A DNA stretch of 64,000 bases from Mesorhizobium loti R88b (GTDB taxonomy: Bacteria; Pseudomonadota; Alphaproteobacteria; Rhizobiales; Rhizobiaceae): positions 5,271,001 to 5,335,000 of the forward strand of contig NZ_CP033367.1 of NCBI RefSeq assembly GCF_013170845.1, written 5' to 3'. A model generated the notes under the pieces. It was not told the origin of the DNA and ran no database searches. It saw only the letters and a list, made by a program, of their open reading frames with translations. Numbering within the stretch: the first letter of the stretch is position 1; every line of letters begins with the position of its first letter. The translations under genes were made by a program, and so were the position numbers. Positions 43,792 to 52,142 of the stretch are shown piece by piece.

Positions 43792-46191
43792 CTATAAGCA
43801 CCCCTCGATAAAGGGGCCGCTGACCCACAGCGAACCATTGTTGAACATGCTGGTCCCGCTGTCGTCGATGTATCCGACGGCCCTGTTGTCGACATGCAGC
43901 CTGTTCTTCGGCACCGCATGGCCGTTTACCTTGACACTCCCGACAAACAGGTTGCGATCGCCCGCCTTGCCGGCCCCGGCCCAGAGATCGTTGGCGTAAC
44001 GCAGTTCGATCTTCTGCGGATTTGGCACGGCGCCGAGATCGAAACGAAATGGTGTGGCGTGAGCGGACGCTGCCTTCAACTCCGCCACGATGGCGTCGGA
44101 GGTGATCGCTTTGCTTTCCACCCCCTGGATTTCAACCTCTCCAACGGTTTTTCCGTCAACCAGCACGTCGAGCCGAGGTGGTCCTTCAAAGCTGGTGCCG
44201 GCGGCGTCGACCTCAAGGCTGTCGATGCGGCAACGGGCCGCGTTTTTCTCCGTCTGAGCGATCATATCCGCTACCCGCCGCTTCTGCGACTGCACCCATC
44301 CGGCAATGGGCCGCAGCAGTTCGCTATGGTCGCCCGTGTCGTCCTTGACGAGATTGACTTTTTCCGTGGGATCCGCCTTGAGATCATACTCCTCGACCTT
44401 GCCGGTGGAGGCGCTGAAGATGACTTTGCGATCATTCTCGCGGTAGCCGAATTGGAACCCGCTCCACGGGATGAAGAAGAATGTCTTGTTCGGCCGCTGC
44501 TCGCTGAACAGGCTGCGGCCTTGCCACGGCTTCGGCAGCGGAAGGCCGAGTATATCGAGGATGGTTGGGGCCATGTCAACAATTCCGCCGACCGAATGCG
44601 CGACATCATCATGAAAGAGCTGCTTGTTGATCATGATGAGGGGAATATGGATGTTTTCTTCGTAGAGAGCGCTGGCATGGACGTAATTTCCGTGCTCTCC
44701 AAACGCTTCGCCGTGATCGCCAAGTATGACCACAAGCGTGGAATCGAGTTTGCCGGATTGCTTGAGTGAATCAAGGATCTGCCCGAGCGCCTGGTCGCCG
44801 ATCTTCAGAGCATTGAGGTAGGCGTTGAACTTCTCGTCATCCGAATAGTGAACCTGCTCGCTGTCCGTGAAATAGGGATAGTGGGTCATCGCCGTGAACA
44901 TGACGGCGAAAAATGGATTTTCCGCATCCTGATTCACCCAGTTGATGACGGACTGGGCCGTGCAGAGATCGCTGTTGTAGTCGAAATTCTTCCATTCTTC
45001 CGAGCTGAGCTTGAATGTGGGAATGGTGCATTTCTGACCGCGATAGTCCTGGATGATATCCAGCCCCTTGTTGAGCAGAAACTCATCCACGCGCTGGAAT
45101 CGTGAATCCGCGCTCCAGAAGAAGCCGGTGCGAAAGCCACTCGCGGTCAGAGTGTTGGATATTGAATTCAGCGGCAGATCCGGGTGGCTCGCGGTCATGC
45201 CGTAGTAGGATATGTCGTTGTACAGCGAGCTGAACAAAGAAAATATCGAATAGTTCGTGGAAGGCGTGTGCGCGTATATATTGTCGAAGCGCAGGGAATC
45301 GCTCGCGTAGCTCTTTATATTTGGTGTGACCGGGTACTTTCCGCCAAACGTCTCGATATAGCGGGATGGCACCGATTCCATCATGAAGACCAGCACGTTC
45401 TTTATCGGATTTGGCGACGGCGCCTTGAAACGGGAGGTCTCCGCCGGACGCTCCCCAACGCTGGCGACGTCCGGGTCGTTGGCGTCGACTTTCATGGTGA
45501 AGACGACCGGCGTAGGCTTGAGCAAGGCGGATTCGACAAAATGCACGATCGGATTTTCGACTTTTGCCGCCGGCAGGGCCGCTGCCTGCAGATAGCGTCC
45601 GGTACCGAACAGTGCCGCCGCAACGCACAGGACCACCACGCCCAGGACTATCGTGCGGCCGGTTGGCCCCAGCCGCGAGCATAGCCTCGCTGCGGCGTAC
45701 CCCAGGACCAGCACCATAACTATCGAGATGGACGAAACCGCGAAATCCCTTGGATTGAGCGCGTCGCCTATCGCGTTCTTGGCGTCGGCGTTCTGCAGGA
45801 AGTCGCCATAGACCAGCCATTGGAAGGTGAACGGCTCGCTCAGCATCTTGACGAGATTGATGTTGGCAAACCCCCAACACAGCGAAACAAGGATAGCGAT
45901 GTAGAATATTGCGACGACGACGACGGTGCCGAGGCGGCTGGCCCTCGCCAGGAAAAGCAGAACCAAGGCTGCCGCCGTCAGCGACACAACGAAAACCAGG
46001 TCGTAGTAGCTCGCGGCTATTCCACTTGGGATGGACGCCGAGAGCCCCTGCAGCGTCGTTTGCGGATTGATGATGAAGCTTCGGTAGATGCCCAGAAGCA
46101 GCCAGGAGAACAGGGCGGTACAAATGACCAGCATGCCTGCGCGAAAGAAGCGCGTGTCGCGGAGGGAACTGGGCCGTGTCTTCAATTCCAT
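43792..46191 (-). CDS. LtaS/OpgB-like phosphotransferase (sulfatase fold) with C-terminal carbohydrate-binding module
   Basis: 799 aa. Five N-terminal membrane helices (about 15-200) are followed by a periplasmic alkaline-phosphatase-fold domain: VFMMESVPSRYIETFGG, the nucleophile region HTPSTNYSIFSLFSSLYN, and metal ligands in VVILGDHGEAFGEHGNY. The C-terminal region (RYANDLWAGAGKAGDRNLF, then VGSVKVNG) resembles a calcium-dependent xylan-binding module. LtaS/OpgB relatives move phosphoglycerol or phosphoethanolamine from lipids to glycans. ATG 46191 was chosen; an upstream TTG is unlikely. It lies between the glycosyltransferase and the CDP-alcohol transferase genes in one operon. Confidence 0.85.
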   Translation of the reverse strand: MELKTRPSSLRDTRFFRAGMLVICTALFSWLLLGIYRSFIINPQTTLQGLSASIPSGIAASYYDLVFVVSLTAAALVLLFLARASRLGTVVVVAIFYIAILVSLCWGFANINLVKMLSEPFTFQWLVYGDFLQNADAKNAIGDALNPRDFAVSSISIVMVLVLGYAAARLCSRLGPTGRTIVLGVVVLCVAAALFGTGRYLQAAALPAAKVENPIVHFVESALLKPTPVVFTMKVDANDPDVASVGERPAETSRFKAPSPNPIKNVLVFMMESVPSRYIETFGGKYPVTPNIKSYASDSLRFDNIYAHTPSTNYSIFSLFSSLYNDISYYGMTASHPDLPLNSISNTLTASGFRTGFFWSADSRFQRVDEFLLNKGLDIIQDYRGQKCTIPTFKLSSEEWKNFDYNSDLCTAQSVINWVNQDAENPFFAVMFTAMTHYPYFTDSEQVHYSDDEKFNAYLNALKIGDQALGQILDSLKQSGKLDSTLVVILGDHGEAFGEHGNYVHASALYEENIHIPLIMINKQLFHDDVAHSVGGIVDMAPTILDILGLPLPKPWQGRSLFSEQRPNKTFFFIPWSGFQFGYRENDRKVIFSASTGKVEEYDLKADPTEKVNLVKDDTGDHSELLRPIAGWVQSQKRRVADMIAQTEKNAARCRIDSLEVDAAGTSFEGPPRLDVLVDGKTVGEVEIQGVESKAITSDAIVAELKAASAHATPFRFDLGAVPNPQKIELRYANDLWAGAGKAGDRNLFVGSVKVNGHAVPKNRLHVDNRAVGYIDDSGTSMFNNGSLWVSGPFIEGCL

Positions 46192-46456
46192 CTGACTGTT
46201 CCGTGCATGACTCGCGGGGGACAACCGAAAGAACAAATGTCTGGCCCTGTGAAGCCGCGAGCAAGTGCTCGCGCCGCCACCTCAACTCCTGCTGGCATTT
46301 GCTGGATGCCGGATTTGCCCCCCGGCAAATCGACCGAAAATCTCCAACCGACCGCTGCTTTCAATCTCCGGCGATCGAGACCTCATCGCGTACCTTGCGG
46401 CGCTTTGTTTTGGCAATCGGCCCGAGAAGGTGGCTCGCCTGACTCTTCCAATCCGG

Positions 46457-48340
46457 CTATCTGACAACGGCCTGATCCCAGCCTGGGTCAAAATGGAACG
46501 TGCGGGTTCCGATCCCGCCACGACCCGCGCCCGAAACCGGATAGGCCACGCTGACGATGCGCAGGCTGCCCGCGCCCTGCTGCAGCCCATATATGCCTTC
46601 CAGGCCGCGGTCATAAAACGCGGCGCTCGGGACTGACAGCGCCACACCTGCAAGCGAGGCCTGTAAAACGAGTTTCGCAACATTGCGCCGCACCGAAATT
46701 CTGTTCTCTGCGAGGTGCCTGATGATGATCACGATCACAAGCAACCCGTAGACGAACGCGTTGAAGGCGGCGAACCAGTAAAAGCCGGTGGCGTCCGAGG
46801 CGCGGTCGACAAGAAGGACCGGCAGCGAAGCCCCGATCGCAAGCGCCACATAAGGAAAGATGACGCGGGCAGGCAGGAGATTTTTCGGGCCGCTGCCCTT
46901 GGGGGTGACGCGAAAATCGACGAACGACTTGGTCAGATAATCACGAACCGAAGATAGCGCGCCCGCCAGCACCCATGGCCAACGCGCAAAGAAGGAGAAC
47001 AGCGTTCCCTCCCAACTGATTGTTCTGGCATTGAGCGGGCGTGACAAGCCGAAGGCCCTCAGGAGCATTACGAGAAGAATCAGGGTTATGGAATTCGGCG
47101 CATAATAACAAAGAAAGTCGGCATAACTCACCTTGGCGAAGCTGTGCCCCGACAGCAGTGCATAGATTGGCATTGCATACATCAGAAGCGAGAATAGGGC
47201 GAACAGCGGGTACCAGAGCTGCCGAAAAAGGAACTGAAACTTCAACCGTGGCGGCAACTTGGAAAGGTAGATGGGCGAGTATTGGAGCATAATCGTCATC
47301 AGGCTCCGCGACCACTGGAACTCCTGCGTGACAAGGTCGGCGAAGGTTTGCGGGCCGTCGCCATGGGCGATGGCGTCTATCGCATGCACGCCGCGCCATC
47401 CGGCCGCAATGAACAGCATCGATGTCGAGTGATCCTCGGCCAATTCCGGGCCGAGACCGCCGATTTCCTTAAGTGCGGCGGTTCGCACGGCGTAGTGCGA
47501 GCCGATGCAAAGTGGCGTTCCGTCGCCCGTGTGGCCGGACTGCAGGGGGCCATGGAACATCCCTTCCGGAAACAGCCGGCCCCGCGCCGACCAGCTCTCG
47601 GCGGCGTTGTTGTCGCAAATGCTCGGCGCCGAGACATAGCCGACAGCGGGGTCGGCGAAGGCGACCAGAATCTCCCTGAGATAGGTTGGTGTCGGAACGT
47701 GGTCGGCGTCCATCTGGGCGACGAAGTCGTAGCGTTCGTAACCGTAATTGTCATAGAAGAACGCCAGATTTCCTTCCTTGCATCGCGTCCGGCGCGGCCA
47801 CACCTGGCGATGATAATCGTCCCGCCCGCGCCGTGTCGAAATCATGACGTTATGGACATCGCACCAGGCAGCTGTTTCCTCTGAAGGATCCTCGTCAGCC
47901 AGCCAGGTGTCGTGTGGATAGTCCTGCGCTAGCATCGCCTCAAGTGTACGCACAATCACGGAAAACGGTTCGGAAGGCGCCTTGGTCACCACCATCGCGA
48001 CCCGTGAATGTCTCGGGATCGTGTGAAGCTTGGATGGTTTTTTCATCGCATGCACGTTCAGGAGAAAGTACATCGGCATGAACGTCAGCCATACGAGTGT
48101 GATTGTCGCGATAGCGTATGGACCGATATTTTCAATGTGCTCCGGCTGCAGCCACCAGAACCAGAAAACCCCAAACGTGACTGACCAGCACCCAAGTCCG
48201 AGCTTCCAGAACCGCTGCTGGGAGGCCGACAGAACAGGCAAAAGAAAAGGGGCCGTCTTGGCGGCGGCCAATATCGCCTTGGATCGACCAGTCGACCTGG
48301 TCTTACCGCCGGTCCTGCCGGCGTCCGCGGAGACACTCAT
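46457..48340 (-). CDS. Cellulose-synthase-like family 2 glycosyltransferase
   Basis: 627-aa membrane processive transferase. Two N-terminal helices (FWKLGLGCWSVTFGVFWFWW and the next) precede the GT2 domain: PSEPFSVIVRTLEAMLAQDYP, DAD at 211-213 (VAQMDADHVP), the catalytic ED near 302-303 and the QEFQWSRSL motif at 339-347. Several C-terminal helices follow. No PilZ domain is seen, unlike BcsA. ATG 48340 follows GGTGGG. It probably polymerises a beta-linked glycan. Promoter B lies upstream; the LtaS-like and PssA-like genes follow after 265 nt. Confidence 0.88.
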   Translation of the reverse strand: MSVSADAGRTGGKTRSTGRSKAILAAAKTAPFLLPVLSASQQRFWKLGLGCWSVTFGVFWFWWLQPEHIENIGPYAIATITLVWLTFMPMYFLLNVHAMKKPSKLHTIPRHSRVAMVVTKAPSEPFSVIVRTLEAMLAQDYPHDTWLADEDPSEETAAWCDVHNVMISTRRGRDDYHRQVWPRRTRCKEGNLAFFYDNYGYERYDFVAQMDADHVPTPTYLREILVAFADPAVGYVSAPSICDNNAAESWSARGRLFPEGMFHGPLQSGHTGDGTPLCIGSHYAVRTAALKEIGGLGPELAEDHSTSMLFIAAGWRGVHAIDAIAHGDGPQTFADLVTQEFQWSRSLMTIMLQYSPIYLSKLPPRLKFQFLFRQLWYPLFALFSLLMYAMPIYALLSGHSFAKVSYADFLCYYAPNSITLILLVMLLRAFGLSRPLNARTISWEGTLFSFFARWPWVLAGALSSVRDYLTKSFVDFRVTPKGSGPKNLLPARVIFPYVALAIGASLPVLLVDRASDATGFYWFAAFNAFVYGLLVIVIIIRHLAENRISVRRNVAKLVLQASLAGVALSVPSAAFYDRGLEGIYGLQQGAGSLRIVSVAYPVSGAGRGGIGTRTFHFDPGWDQAVVR

Positions 48341-48407
48341 ACACGTACCCACCACCACTTTGGACTTCAGTCGACCAATGGCTGAAGCTCTCAAAATCCC
48401 GGCGGAA

Positions 48408-48455
48408 GAATCAGCTCTCGCTTTCTTAGAGTCAACTAAATTAAGTGTTAGTTAA
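48408..48455 (-). promoter_or_regulatory. CtrA-like promoter B of the glycosyltransferase operon
   Basis: Perfect TTAA-N7-TTAA at 48441-48455, followed on the minus strand by TTTAG and TTGACT (48435-48430). A weak -10, TGATTC, lies at 48413-48408. It shares TAATTTAGTTGACT with promoter A. Confidence 0.55.
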
Positions 48456-48611
48456 CCACACCTCTTGAGAATTGGTTAATCTAACGCCTTGAATCGGGAG
48501 GGAATAATAGCGTCCGACCACTCGGGACATTGCGGTCGGCAAAACGATTGGCGCTGATAAACTCGCTGACACAGCCAAGGCGCCCGACAGGGATCCAGCC
48601 CGGCGGCAGCG

Positions 48612-48685
48612 TTAACCATGTTGCGGATGCCATGGTTAAGCAACCGTTAATTGCACTTGACTCTTGGTCCCGACCGGCTCTTAAT
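48612..48685 (+). promoter_or_regulatory. CtrA-like promoter C upstream of the GH26-like gene
   Basis: Inverted pair TTAACCATG (48612-48620) and CATGGTTAA (48631-48639). The second arm shares its TTAA with a perfect TTAA-N7-TTAA at 48636-48650. TTGACT at 48657-48662 and CTTAAT at 48680-48685 (17-nt spacer) fit a promoter. Confidence 0.55.
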
Positions 48686-48948
48686 TTAGCAAGGGATGAT
48701 ATATCGGGATATTTGACGCGAATTTGTGAGTATCGCGGCGAACCTTCTTCTCTTGAGCCCTTCGTGCCAGGGCCTTGAAGAGATGATTTCATGGCGGGAT
48801 TTGTGCGTAGCACTGCCGCCAACAGTCGCTCCGAAATCCCGCAGATTCCGCCGATAAAGCCGATCGGGTTTTGGATGGCCGTGTCGATCATTGATCGACA
48901 CGTGGGCGAAGCTTTGACTTCCGTAGGATGTCGAAGCCATGGGAGATT
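48686..48948. other. Leader of about 260 nt before the GH26-like gene
   Basis: If promoter C is used, this is a long 5' untranslated region. It includes GATCGATCAATGATCGATCA-type short inverted bases near 48885-48900 (TGTCGATCATTGATCGACA). No gene seen. Confidence 0.35.
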
Positions 48949-49875
48949 ATGATGAAACACACCGCAGTAAGTGCACTTGTAATCGCGTTGGCTCTGGGCG
49001 GGAGCGCAGCGTTCCCGACTTCGGCCGGCGCCGGCTCGACAGTCGCGACGGATCCCGTTCAGACGAGCAGCGCCGCGTCGGCGTTCGGATCCTATGATCC
49101 CTACGGCGACTTCAGCGCCGACAAGAGCGCCAGCATCGAGGAGTTGTTCCTGCCTTGGGAAGACGTCGATCTGGCGACCCTTCCCTTGGCCGATGCCTAT
49201 GCCCTTCAGCGGAACCGGTCCCTCTTGATCACCATCGAGCCCTGGACCTGGTCGAAGGACTGGCGCATCACCCCGAACGAACTGCGCGACGGCATATTGA
49301 GCGGCAAGTATGACGCCAACATGCAGGCGATCTGCAACCTGGTGGGGGCCATGAAGAGCCCCGTCACCATTCGTTGGGCGCAGGAAATGGAGGACAAGAA
49401 CGGCCGCTTCACTTGGGCCAACTGGGCTCCCAAGGACTGGATCGCTGCCTACAGGCGCGAGGTCGATCTCTGCCGCAAGGCTGCTCCAGCCGCCAAATAC
49501 ATGTGGTCACCCAAGGGTGAAGAGGGTCTCGAGAAATATTACCCCGGCGACAACTACGTCGACGTCATCGGTCTGTCGGTGTTCGGCCTGCAGAAAAAGG
49601 ACAATGACGAGACCGGTCATGACCGTACATTCGCCGAGATGCTGAAGCCCGGCTATGACCGCGTCGCGGGTTTCAACAAGCCGATCGAGGTGGCGGAACT
49701 CGGCTATGTCGGGAAGCAGGACTATGTTTCGCAATGGGAGGCCGATTCCCGCAAGTCCTATTCGGAGTTTCCGGCGCTGACCTCGGTCGTCTACTTCAAC
49801 CAGAAGGAAGTGTGGCCATGGTTGGGTGGCTATGGGCTGCCCGACTGGAGGGTTACCCAGCATATCTTGCCCTAG
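48949..49875 (+). CDS. Secreted GH26-like beta-glycanase
   Basis: 308 aa. The signal peptide (MMKHTAVSALVIALALGGSA) ends near residue 28. A GH26-type (beta/alpha)8 pattern follows: ITIEPWTWSKDW, TIRWAQEMEDKNGRFTW with the likely acid/base Glu146, KYMWSPKGEEG, YYPGDNYVDVIGLSVFG and the likely nucleophile Glu250 in IEVAELGYVGK. It would cut a beta-1,4 or beta-1,3/1,4 glycan, perhaps the polymer made by the adjacent glycosyltransferase. GGGAG precedes two ATGs (48949, 48952). A DUF995 gene follows 68 nt later. Confidence 0.78.
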   Translation: MMKHTAVSALVIALALGGSAAFPTSAGAGSTVATDPVQTSSAASAFGSYDPYGDFSADKSASIEELFLPWEDVDLATLPLADAYALQRNRSLLITIEPWTWSKDWRITPNELRDGILSGKYDANMQAICNLVGAMKSPVTIRWAQEMEDKNGRFTWANWAPKDWIAAYRREVDLCRKAAPAAKYMWSPKGEEGLEKYYPGDNYVDVIGLSVFGLQKKDNDETGHDRTFAEMLKPGYDRVAGFNKPIEVAELGYVGKQDYVSQWEADSRKSYSEFPALTSVVYFNQKEVWPWLGGYGLPDWRVTQHILP

Positions 49876-49943
49876 ACAGACGGCACCATGTGCAAAGGCA
49901 AGCGTAAGAATTGGGCGTAGCGTAAAAGAGTAGGGGTAGGGTC

Positions 49944-50462
49944 GTGAAACGAGTTCTGGGGAATTGTATTGGAACGGCATTTGCCTGTTCCATCGCTCTC
50001 TTTGGTTTCCAACTTCCGGCAACGGCCAAGACGGCGGCGCAAATCGCCGAACTGGCCAAGCAGGCCGAAGCAGTGCCCGACGAAGGCATCTACCAGATGT
50101 ACCAGAACCGTTCGTGGCTCTGGGGTCGAAACGGTGCCGGTTACTTTGCCGTGCAGCGCCGTCAATTCAGTTCCTGGACTTCGGACAAGGGCAAGCTGGG
50201 CTATGGCGACGGCATCTGGTTCATTCCCGGAGGCGGCAAGCTTTGCTTCCGCGCAAAATGGCATGGAGCAGGAGGCGACGCCAACGCACTTACCTGTTTC
50301 GAGCATCGCCAGGCCGGCAGGGTGCTTTACCAACGCAAGTCACCGGATGGCGACTGGTACGTTTTCAGGAGTTCGCACCGCAACCTGGCGGACGAGTTCA
50401 TGAAATTGAAATACGGCGACTACGTCACCCGGAAAGAAAACCGAATCAAAGCGATGCAGTAG
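49944..50462 (+). CDS. DUF995-like exported protein (paralogue 2)
   Basis: 172 aa. The signal peptide ends around FQLPATAKT. The DUF995-like domain reads MYQNRSWLWGRNGAGYFAVQ, FSSWTSDKGKLGYGDGIWF, LCFRAKWHG and DGDWYVFRSSHRNLADEF, alignable with the protein at 41249-41848. It starts with GTG 49944. It is downstream of the GH26-like gene and likely co-transcribed. Function unknown, probably linked to surface polysaccharide. Confidence 0.78.
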   Translation: MKRVLGNCIGTAFACSIALFGFQLPATAKTAAQIAELAKQAEAVPDEGIYQMYQNRSWLWGRNGAGYFAVQRRQFSSWTSDKGKLGYGDGIWFIPGGGKLCFRAKWHGAGGDANALTCFEHRQAGRVLYQRKSPDGDWYVFRSSHRNLADEFMKLKYGDYVTRKENRIKAMQ

Positions 50463-50493
50463 GCATCGCCATTTGCCAGAAGCCGCTGGGCTA

Positions 50494-50576
50494 AGCCTTG
50501 CGCTCCCAGCGGCGGTCCGATGTCTGCTGCCAGTAGGTCACGGCGTGGCCGGCGTCCTTCATCGTCTTCCAATGCG
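50494..50576 (-). pseudogene. Duplicate fragment of the holC 3' end
   Basis: Matches 58428-58510, the last codons of holC, in the same orientation with about seven mismatches in the best-matching 77 bp by eye. It has no holC start or body and is joined directly to the remnant at 50579. Confidence 0.8.
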
Positions 50577-50578
50577 CC

Positions 50579-50758
50579 CCTCGTCGCTAAAGATCTTGTC
50601 GGGCAGTTGCGGGCTGACCTGACATCGTCACCGGCTTGAAGCGGCCCTGCTCGTAGACGGGCTAGGTGCCCTATCTCATGGCCGGAGAAATTGGACATCG
50701 CGCAGCGATAGATGACATCGGCACCGAGGCCAGCGAGCAGGACAAACAGAAAGCGCAT
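50579..50758 (-). pseudogene. Truncated copy of the 36441-37052 two-TM gene
   Basis: Starts MRFLFVLLAGLGADVIYRC and MSNFSGHEIG, as in the full gene. It has a short deletion after the first helix codons, a frameshift, and loss of about 165 internal bases. The last part matches the full gene around 36704-36745. It then fuses to the holC tail. Confidence 0.8.
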
Positions 50759-50915
50759 TCATATCACCGCGAAGTATCGCAACCCTGCCAACAACGCCCT
50801 GACGGTCAAAAGGCGATGGCCTGGCAATCGGTTCAGCCTGCGTTGCCAACGCTTCAAGATTCGCGCAACGCTTCTGGCCAACGAAGCGGCCACGGTGATT
50901 GCCTCTTGATGTCCC
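50759..50915. other. Short gap between the scar and the ATP-grasp gene
   Basis: No gene seen. It would contain the promoter of the ATP-grasp gene; no clear -35/-10 pair was found. Confidence 0.3.
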
Positions 50916-52073
50916 ATGCCAAATAGCACCGTGCTGATCACCGGGGCGCGTGCCCCTGTCGCGCTTCATCTGGCGCGGCTGCTCCACGCCACCGGGCTGC
51001 GCATCATCCTTGCCGACAGCCCGGCCCATCCGATCGCTGCTGCAAGCACGGCCTGCGCCGCCTATCGCCGTCTGCCGCCGCCGCGCTTTGCCGGACATGC
51101 CTATGGCGAGGCCGTGGAAGCGCTGGTGCGCAGCGAGGCCGTCGATCTCGTCATCCCGACCTGCGAAGAGATCTTCTATCTCGGCCAGATCTGGCGCGAC
51201 CGCGCCCTGCCGGCCCGACTGTTCGCGCCCGATATGGCGCTGCTGGCACAGGTCCATGACAAGCACGCGTTGATACGACTGGCCGAAAGCCTCGGCCTTG
51301 CGGTGCCGGAGACCACGCTGCTGCAAAGCGGGGATGATCTGCAAGCCGTGCGTGGTCAGTCTCGCGAGCTGGTGTTCAAACCGGTCTGGTCGCGTTTTGC
51401 CAGCCATGTCCTGCTGCGCCCCTCGCCGGAAAAGCTCGATGCAATCAACCCTTCGCCAGCAATCCCATGGGTGGCACAGCGCTTTGTCGACGGCGACGAG
51501 ATCAGTGCCTATGCGGTGGCGGTGAAAGGCGAGCTCAAGGCGCTGGGCCTCTATCGCTCGCTCTACCGCGCTGGCAAGGGCGCCGGTATCTGCTTCGAGC
51601 TGGTCGACGACCCTGCCGCGCGGCTCTTCGTCGAAAGCTTCGTGGCCGGCACCGGATGGACCGGACAGATTTCCTTCGACCTGATGCGCGAACAGAGCGG
51701 CGGCATTCTACCGCTCGAATGCAATCCGCGCGCCACCAGCGGCCTGCATTTTTTTCGCGATCCGGAGCGCTTCGCCGACGCCATGCTCCGTGATGGCGAC
51801 GAGGTGATGCCGGACGTCGATGTGCCACAGACGGTACGGCTGGCGATGTGGATTTACGGACTGCCGGCGGCTTTGCGGTCACGACAGATCCGGCGTTTTG
51901 CCCAAGCGATGCGCGATGCCGACGAACTGCTTGACTGGCCCGGCGACCCCGCGCCGAAACGGGCGCAATGGCGTGCCCTGGCCGAGATCGCCGGCACGGC
52001 ACTGCGCCAGCGCATCAGCCTGCAGGTAGCATCGACGCGCGACATCGAATGGAACGGAACGCTTCAGGATTGA
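50916..52073 (+). CDS. ATP-grasp domain protein
   Basis: 385 aa. The N-terminal Rossmann-like part (STVLITGARAPVALHLARLL) is followed by an ATP-grasp core: ELVFKPVWSRFASHVLL, the hinge WVAQRFVDGDEISAYAV, and the metal-binding end TGWTGQISFDLM...LPLECNPRATSG. ATP-grasp enzymes join a carboxylate to an amine or thiol through an acyl phosphate. It converges on the six-gene ketosynthase operon with a 69-nt gap, so it may add a ligation step to the same product. That is inference. Confidence 0.82.
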   Translation: MPNSTVLITGARAPVALHLARLLHATGLRIILADSPAHPIAAASTACAAYRRLPPPRFAGHAYGEAVEALVRSEAVDLVIPTCEEIFYLGQIWRDRALPARLFAPDMALLAQVHDKHALIRLAESLGLAVPETTLLQSGDDLQAVRGQSRELVFKPVWSRFASHVLLRPSPEKLDAINPSPAIPWVAQRFVDGDEISAYAVAVKGELKALGLYRSLYRAGKGAGICFELVDDPAARLFVESFVAGTGWTGQISFDLMREQSGGILPLECNPRATSGLHFFRDPERFADAMLRDGDEVMPDVDVPQTVRLAMWIYGLPAALRSRQIRRFAQAMRDADELLDWPGDPAPKRAQWRALAEIAGTALRQRISLQVASTRDIEWNGTLQD

Positions 52074-52142
52074 TGCAAAGGATTCCGCAAACACGCCTAT
52101 CCCTTTGTTCAGCCGAGTTTTTCTGACTGTATCCGTCGAGAC

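Noticed and set aside
46182..46456. Short frames between the LtaS-like and glycosyltransferase genes
   Set aside because: No motif or ribosome site; the 265-nt gap is better read as an operon spacer.
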